Source of the DNA: Liolophura sinensis
Taxonomy: Eukaryota; Mollusca; Polyplacophora; Chitonida; Chitonidae
Reading direction: 5' to 3'
NCBI RefSeq assembly: GCF_032854445.1
Contig: NC_088297.1
Location: 13,749,039-13,813,038, forward strand
Length of the DNA: 64,000 bases
Shown: positions 53,201-62,200 of the stretch, in pieces
Layout of the letters: every line of letters begins with the position of its first letter
Numbering within the stretch: position 1 is the stretch's first letter
Notes under the pieces: generated by a model
Told to the model about the DNA's origin: nothing
Databases searched by the model: none
What the model saw: the letters and a program-made list of their open reading frames with translations, nothing else
Made by a program: the position numbers and the translations under genes

Positions 53201-56200
53201 CATGGCCACATTTCTTTTTGCAGTCATAGTTTAGTGGTTTGTTTAACTGGTTCACATGTGTACTGATACACAAACTAATCAACACTTACGTTGTAAAGTA
53301 AGTTCCGTGGTTGACGAAGTCTGTTCACACACCTTACAGTCAATACCGGCTTCCGATTCTCCTTCAGCATAGCACACGCCATTTACATTGCAGACGTTCG
53401 CTACAAAAATACTGACACTTAGTCACCAGTGTTTATTACCTTCATCCTCAAAGCCAAGTTATATCACGTCGGGATACCATCAAGCACATTAAAAATATGG
53501 ATTTAGCAATCTCTCGACCGGGAACAGCAGACGATTTACAAAATCAACGAAAGGGACTCTACACTAGCACAATTTTACATGAGTGCCAACTGTCATCTTT
53601 TGAAGATTTCCAAGAAAACTTTCGCACAAACTGTGCAAGACTAATATAAAACTCGTCTTCTTCAATTCTTGTGAGTATAGAACAAAAAGAGGTACCAGAA
53701 AGCAAGAGTTGATTTAATGTGTAGCGCAGATTGTCGAAAACCTATGGGGGTAGATCTACTCTGGTCCACTTGTACATTACATCCTCCGCTGTGGGTGTAT
53801 AAAACAGAGGCCCATGAATATCAGCTTTTGAATATCTTCTTTTCAAATACTGCTTCCAAATACAGCAGCTAGATACGCCGAATTTTACACATTTAAATCC
53901 CTTGTCAAAAACAGATGGCCTCTACCTCTACGTTACAACAGAAGAATTGTTAGGCTCTTAAATGAAGTAAACTCCATTTACCTCTTGACGAAAAGGCAGC
54001 TGTGTCGGTCGCACTGTTACATGCCTGACAAGAGTCATTATCATCTACCTGTCCCTCGTCATAACATGTGTCTTCGATGAAGCATTTACTGTCTGAGGAT
54101 ATAAGGAAGAGAAAGAATGTAATGACAAATGGCATCGTGAAAAACACGTTACACACATTTGGTTTCCATAAAAAGTAAACAGTGCGGGCGAAAAGCTCAT
54201 CATTATTCTTGTCCATCGACTTTATTCTTACCTTTGAAACACTTTCTTTTCAGATAAGAGTTATAAAACAAGGTTGTTTAAATCTGCCAAAAGATACCAG
54301 TATTAAAATACAATCCAACTCTTTCCTGTCTATGATCTTTGGCACTGGAACTTTGATGACTTCATCTTAATACCTTAACCCACACTGCATACCGATAGTT
54401 TTACTGTTTAACTTCGGTAACTGTTAAACTTCAGTTTTCCAGACTCATTGTGAGAACCTAAGCCCACAGATGAAATCGGTCATCAGGAAATTGAATTCTA
54501 ATATATGTACACATACTAACCTTGCCTTACCAGCTATTACATATCTACAAATTAAATCTAAATGAAATCTAGACAAAATAACATTGTAAAACAAACGTGT
54601 GTGTAAATCGTTAAAGAATTGGGGATGTCGTCTTCTAACAGATGTTGTTATAAGGTTAATACTTCATTCTCAAACGTTTATCAAACGCTCACCTTGAAGA
54701 GTAAACTCAGTCGTGCTCTGTGCACTGGTGCACACTTGGCAGGAGAAATCGGGATGTGCAGCGGCTTCGTCATAACAAGTGTCGTTGATAAAGCATTTGT
54801 TGGCTGAGGTAAAAACAACAGCAGAAATGAAAAATACACAAACACAGTTCTTTCATTTTGTACCTTTCTAAAATTTTTCATTAAAGTAACAGCGCAAATG
54901 GCAATGGCAGTTTTGCCAATAGGTAGACATCGATTGAAAATATCGCTTATGTAAATATATATTCAAAAGGAGAACGAAAAAAGGTTATCTCAAACCACAA
55001 ATAAAAAGTAAAACGCTTTCTTTTAAGAGAACAGTTCTGAAGCAAAGTCCTTTGAAACTTGCAAAACACACCAGTGTTAAATTGCAATCCAACTCTTTCC
55101 TGCCGATGATCTTTGGCGCTTGCACTTTAAAGACTTCATCTTAATACCTTCAATCCACACGGCATATTAATAGTTTCACTGTTGTTTTTGTAGCGATGAT
55201 AAAATGGTATGTGACAATGGGAATAATAATCACGATTTCCGGTAACTGTAAAACTTCAGTTTTCCAGACATATTGTTAGAACCTAAGCCCACGGATGTAA
55301 TCCGTCATCAGGAAAATGACTTCTCACACATGTACACATACCAACCTGGCGCTTTCTGCTAATACATCCCTGCACATACATCACTCATACTATATGTGAC
55401 TACAAATGACATTTTAATTCGTAAACTCTCATCATCTTGCTCAAGACACTGGTTTAACAGCATTTTGTTCTCTCGCGCATCAATGTTATGGCCCTAAAAA
55501 GGTACGTTCTGACCTAAACAGGGTATTAAATTAATCAAGACTTCACCTATGAGAGTAAACTCCGTAGTGCTGTTCGAACTTTCACACTCTTTGCAAGTCA
55601 CACCTGGCTCCTTATCCCCAGCATTATAGCACACGTTGTTAATAAAACATTTGGTAGCTGAGTAGAAGAAACATAGTCATAAAAGTTAACAAGCACAACA
55701 ATGGCCCAAGTTAATCAAATCATCGATCTTCAGCAATTACTCTCAGAAAAAGTGCACAATAAACAATGCCAAGCTTTGTGTGGCAGAGTCAAAATTCCGA
55801 TTTATTGCTAATCCACTAAACTGTGTGTACTACGGCATATTTGACTCTAAATATTGTTGTATGGAAAACACTGCCCAATTGAAATTTCAGATTTGTACAA
55901 AATTAATATTGTAAAACAAACGTGTGTGTGATTATTAAAGAATCGGGGGTCGTCTTCTAACAGATGTTGTTGTAGGGATAATGCTTCATTGTCAAACGTT
56001 TATCAAACGCTCACCTTGAAGAGTAAACTCAGTCGTGCTTTGTGCACTGGTGCATACTTGGCAGGAGAAATCGGGATGTGCAGCGCCTTCGTCATAACAA
56101 GTGTCGTTGATAAAGCATTTGTTGGCTGAGGTAAAAACAACAGCAGAAATGAAAAATGCACAAACATAATTCTTTGAATTTAAAGCTCTCGAAATTTTGC

Positions 56201-59200
56201 AATCATAGTAACAGCGCAAATGGCAGACATTTTTACCAACACCCAGACATGGACTGAAAATGTTGGTTATGCAAATATATATCTAAAAAGAAAATGAATA
56301 AAACTTAAGCTACATTTACCTCACATACTTCATTCAACACCTATATTGAAAGGCACCAGCCTTTAACCCTCATTCAAAGGCGTGAAGTTTAAAACACCAC
56401 AAATCACAAATTTCTTTTTGCAGTCATCGTTTAGTCGTTTGTTTAACTGGTTCACATGTGTACTGATACACAAACTAATCAACACTTACGTTGTAAAGTA
56501 AGTTCCGTGGTTGACGAAGTCTGTTCACACACCTTACAGTCAATACCGGCTTCCGATTCTCCTTCAGCATAGCACACGCCATTTACATTGCAGACGTTCG
56601 CTACAAAAATACTGACACTTAGTCACCAGTGTTTATTACCTTCATCCTCAAAGCCAAGTTATATCACGTCGGGATACCATCAAGCACATTAAAAATATGG
56701 ATTTAGCAATCTCTCGACCGGGAACAGCAGACGATTTACAAAATCAACGAAAGGGACTCTACACTAGCACAATTTTACATGAGTGCCAACTGTCATCTTT
56801 TGAAGATTTCCAAGAAAAGTTTCGGACAAACTGTGCAAGATTAATATAAAACTCGTCTTCTTCAATTCTTGTGAGTATAGAACAAAAAGAGCTACCAGAA
56901 AGCAAGAGTTGATTTAATGTGTAGCGCAGATTGTCGAAAACCTATGGGGGTAGATCTACTCTGGTCCACTTGTACATTACATCCTCCGCTGTGGGTGTAT
57001 AAAACAGAGGCCCATGAATATCAGCTTTTGAATATCTTCTTTTCAAATACTGCTTCCAAATACAGCATCTAGATACGCCGAATTTTACACATTTAAATCC
57101 CTTGTCAAAAACAGATGGCCTCTACCTCTACGTTACAACAGAAGAATTGTTACGCTCTTAAATGAAGAAAAACTCCATTTACCTCTTGACGAAAAGGCAG
57201 CTGTGTCGGTCGCACTGTTACATGCCTGACAAGAGTCATTATCATCTACCTGTCCCTCGTCATAACATGTGTCTTCGATGAAGCATTTACTGTCTGAGGA
57301 TATAAGGAAGAGAAAGAATGTAATGACAAATGGCATCGTGAAAAACACGTTACACACATTTGGTTTCCATAAAAAGTAAACAGTGCGGGCGAAAAGCTCA
57401 TCATTATTCTTGTCCATCGACTTTATTCTTACCTTTGAAACACTTTCTTTTCAGCACTTTCTTTTGAGATAAGAGTTATAAAACAAGGTTGTTTAAATCT
57501 GCCAAAAGATACCAGTATTAAAATACAATCCAACTCTTTCTGGTCTATGATCTTTGGCACTGGAACTTTAATGACTTCATGTTAATACCTTAACCCACAC
57601 TGCATACCGATAGTTTCACTGTTGTCTTTGTAACGATGATAAAATAATATGTGGTCATGGGAATAATAATTATGGTTGCCGGTAACTGTTAAACTTCAAT
57701 TTTCCAGACTCATTGTGAGAACCTAAGTCCACAGATGAAATCGGTCATCAGGAAATTGACTTCTCGTATATGTACACATACTAACCTTGCGTTACCTGCT
57801 ATTACATATCTACACCTTAAATCTAAATGAAATCTAGACAAGATAACATTGTAAAACAAACGTGTGTGTAAATCGTTAAAGAATTGGGAATGTCGTCTTC
57901 TAACAGATGTTGTTATAAGGTTAATACTTCATTCTCAAACGTTTATCAAACGCTCACCTTGAAGAGTAAACTCAGTCGTGCTCTGTGCACTGGTGCACAC
58001 TTGGCAGGAGAAATCGGGATGTGCAGCGGCTTCGTCATAACAAGTGTCGTTGATAAAGCATTTGTTGGCTGAGGTAAAAACAACAGCAGAAATGAAAAAT
58101 ACACAAACACAGTTCTTTCATTTTGTACCTTTCTAAACTTTTTCATTAAAGTAACAGCGCAAATGTTAAACAGTTTTGCCAACAGGCAGAAATCGATTAA
58201 AAATATTGGTTATATAAATATATATTCAAAAGGAGAACAAAAAAAGTTTATCTCACACCACAAATAAAAAGCAAAACGCCCCCTATAAAGAAAACAGTTC
58301 TGAAGCAAAGTCCTTTCAAACTTGCAAAACACATCAGTGTAAAAATGCAATCCAACTCTTTCCTGCCGATGATCTTTGGCGCTGGCACTTTAAAGACTTC
58401 ATGTTAATACCTTCAATCCACACGGCATACCGATAGTTTCACTGTTGTTTTTGTAGCGATGATAAAATGGTATGTGAGAATGGGAATAATAATCATGATT
58501 ACCGGTAACTGTAAAACTTCAGTTTTCCAGACTTATTGTGAGAACCTAAGCCCACGGATGTAATCCGCCATCAGGAAAATGACTTCTCACACATGTACAC
58601 ATACCAACCTGGCGCTTTCTGCTAATACATTCCTGCACATACATCACTCATACTATATGTGACTACAAATGACATTTTAATTCGTAAACTCTCATCATCT
58701 TGCTCAAGACACTGGTTTAACAGCATTCTATTCTCTCGCGCATCAATGTTATGGCCTTAAAAGGGTACGTTCTGACCTAAACAGGGTATTAAATTAATCA
58801 AGACTTCACCTGTGAGAGTAAACTCCGTAGTGCTGCTCGAACTTTCACACTCTTTGCAAGTCACACCTGGCTCCTTATCCCCAGCATTATAGCACACGTT
58901 GTTAATAAAACATTTGGTAGCTGAGTAGAAGAAACATAGTCATAAAAGTTAACAAGCACAACAATGGCCCAAGTTAATCAAATCATCGATCTTCAGCAAT
59001 TACTCTCAGAAAAAGTGCACAATAAACAATGCCAAGCTTTGTGTGGCAGAGTCAAAATTCCGATTTATTGCTAATCCACTAAACTGTGTGTATTACGGCA
59101 TATTTGACTCTAAATATTGTTGTATGGAAAACACTGCCCAATTGAAATTTCAGATCTTGACAAAATTAATATTGTAAAACAAACGTGTGTGTGATTATTA

Positions 59201-62200
59201 AAGAATCGGGGTTCGCCTTCTAACAGATGTTGTTGTAGGGATAATGCTTCATTCTCAAACGTTTATCAAACGCTCACCTTGAAGCGTAAACTCAGTCGTG
59301 CTCTGTGCACTGGTGCACACTTGGCAGGAGAAATCGGGATGTGCAGCGGCTTCGTCATAACAAGTGTCGTTGATAAAGCATTTGTTGGCTGAGGTAAAAA
59401 CAACAGCAGAAATGAAAAATGCACAAACATAATTCTTTGAATTTAAAGCTCTCGAAATTTTGCAATCATAGTAACAGCGCAAATGGCAGACATTTTTACC
59501 AATACCCAGACATGGACTGAAAATGTTGGTTATGCAAATATATATCTAAAAAGAAAATGAAAAAAACTTAAGCTACATTTACCTCACATACTTTATTCAA
59601 CACCTATATTGAAAGGCACCAGCCTTTAACCCTCATTCAAAGGCGTGAAGTTTAAAACACCACAAATCACTACATGGCCACATTTCTTTTTGCAGTTATA
59701 GTTTAGTGGTTTGTTTAACTGGTTCACATGTGTACTGATACACAAACTAATCAACACTTACGTTGTAAAGTAAGTTCCGTGGTTGACGAAGCCTGTTCAC
59801 ACACCTTACAGTCAATACCGGCTTCCGATTCTCCTTCAGCATAGCACACGCCATTTACATTGCAGACGTTCGCTACAAAAATACTGACACTTAGTCACCA
59901 GTGTTTATTACCTTCATCCTCAAAGCCAAGTTATATCACGTCGGGATACCATCAAGCACATTAAAAATATGGAGTTAACAATCTCTCGGTCGAGAACAGC
60001 AGACGATTTACAAAATCAACAAAAGGGACTCTACACTAGCACAATTTTACATGAGTGCCAACTGTCATCTTTTGAAGATTTCCAAGAAAAGTTTCGGACA
60101 AACTGTGCAAGACTAATATAAAATTCGTCTTCTTCAATTCTTGTGAGTATAGAACAAAAAGAGGTACCAGAAAGCAAGAGTTGATTTAATGTGTAGCGCA
60201 GATTGTCGAAAACCTATGGGGGTAGATCTACTCTGGTCCACTTGTACATTACATCCTCCGCTGTGGGTGTATAAAACAGAGGCCCATGAATATCAGCTTT
60301 TGAATATCTTCCTTTCAAATACTGCTTCCAAATACAGCAGCTAGATACGCCGAATTTTACACATTTAAATCCCTTGTCAAAAACAGATGGCCTCTTCCTT
60401 TGCGTAACAAAATAAGAGTTGTTAGGCTCTTAAATAAAGAAAACTCCATTTACCTCTTGACGAAAAGGCAGCTGAGTCGGTCGCACTGTTACATGCCTGA
60501 CAAGAGTCATTATCATCTACCTGTCCCTCGTCATAACATGTGTCTTCGATGAAGCATTTACTGTCTGAGGATATAAGGAAGAGAAAGAAGGTAATGACAA
60601 ATGGCATCGTAAAAAACACGTTACACACATTTTGCTTTCCTTAAACAGTAAACAGTGCGGGCGAAAAACTCAACATTATTCTTATCTATCGACTTTATTC
60701 TTACCTTTGAAACACTTTCTTTTGAGATAAGAGTTATAAAACAAGGTTGTTTAAATCTGCCAAAAGATACCAGTATTAATATACAATCCAACTCTTTCTT
60801 GCCTATGATCTTTGGCACTGGAACTTTAATGACTTCATCTTAATACCTTAACCCACACTGCATACCGATAGTTTTACTGTTTAACTTCGGTAACTGTTAA
60901 ACTTCAGTTTTCCAGACTCATTGTGAGAACCTAAGCCCACAGATGAAATCGGTCATCAGGAAATTGACTTCTCATATATGTACCCATACTAACCTTGCGT
61001 TACCAGCTATTACATATCTACACCTTAAATCTAAATGAAATCTAGACAAAATAACATTGTAAAACAAACGCGTGTGTAAATCGTTAAAGAATTGGGGATG
61101 TCGTCTTCTAACAGATGTTGGTATAAGGTTAATACTTCATTCTCAAACGTTTATCAAACGCTCACCTTGAAGAGTAAACTCAGTCGTGCTCTGTGCACTG
61201 GTGCACACTTGGCAGGAGAAATCGGGATGTGCAGCGGCTTCGTCATAACAAGTGTCGTTGATAAAGCATTTGTTGGCTGAGGTAAAAACAACAGCAGAAA
61301 TGAAAAATACACAAACACAGTTCTTTCATTTTGTACCTTTCTAAAATTTTTAATTAAAGTAACAGCGCAAATGGCAATGGCAGTTTTGCCAATAGGTAGA
61401 CATCGATTGAAAATATTGCTTATGTAAATATATATTCAAAAGGAGAACGAAAAAAGGTTATCTCACACCACAAATAAAAAGTAAAACGCTTTCTTTTAAG
61501 ATAACAGTTCTGAAGCAAAGTCCTTTGAAACTTGCAAAACACACCAGTGTTAAATTGCAATCCAACTCTTTCCTGCCGATGATCTTTAGCGCTTGCACTT
61601 TAAAGACTTCATGTTAATACCTTCAATCCACACGGCATACCAATAGTTTCACTGTTGTTTTTGTAGCGATGATAAAATGGTATGTGACAATGGGAATAAT
61701 AATCACGATTTCCGGTAACTGTTAAACTTCAGTTTTCCAGACTTATTGTGAGAACCTAAGCCCACGGATGTAATCGGTCATCAGGAAAATGACTTCTCAC
61801 ACATGTACACATACCAACCTGGCGCTTTCTGCTAATACATCCCTGCACATACGTCACTCATACTATATGTGACTACAAATGACATTTTAATTCGTAAACT
61901 CTCATCATCTTGCTCAAGACACTGGTTTAACAGCATTTTGTTCTCTCGCGCATCAATGTTATGGCCCTAAAAAGGTACGTTCTGACCTAAACAGGGTATT
62001 AAATTAATCAAGACTTCACCTATGAGAGTAAACTCCGTAGTGCTGCTCGAACTTTCACACTCTTTGCAAGTCACACCTGGCTCCTTATCCCCAGCATTAT
62101 AGCACACGTTGTTAATAAAACATTTGGTAGCTGAGTAGAAGAAACATAGTCATAAAAGTTAACAAGCACAACAATGGCCCAAGTTAATCAAATCATCGAT

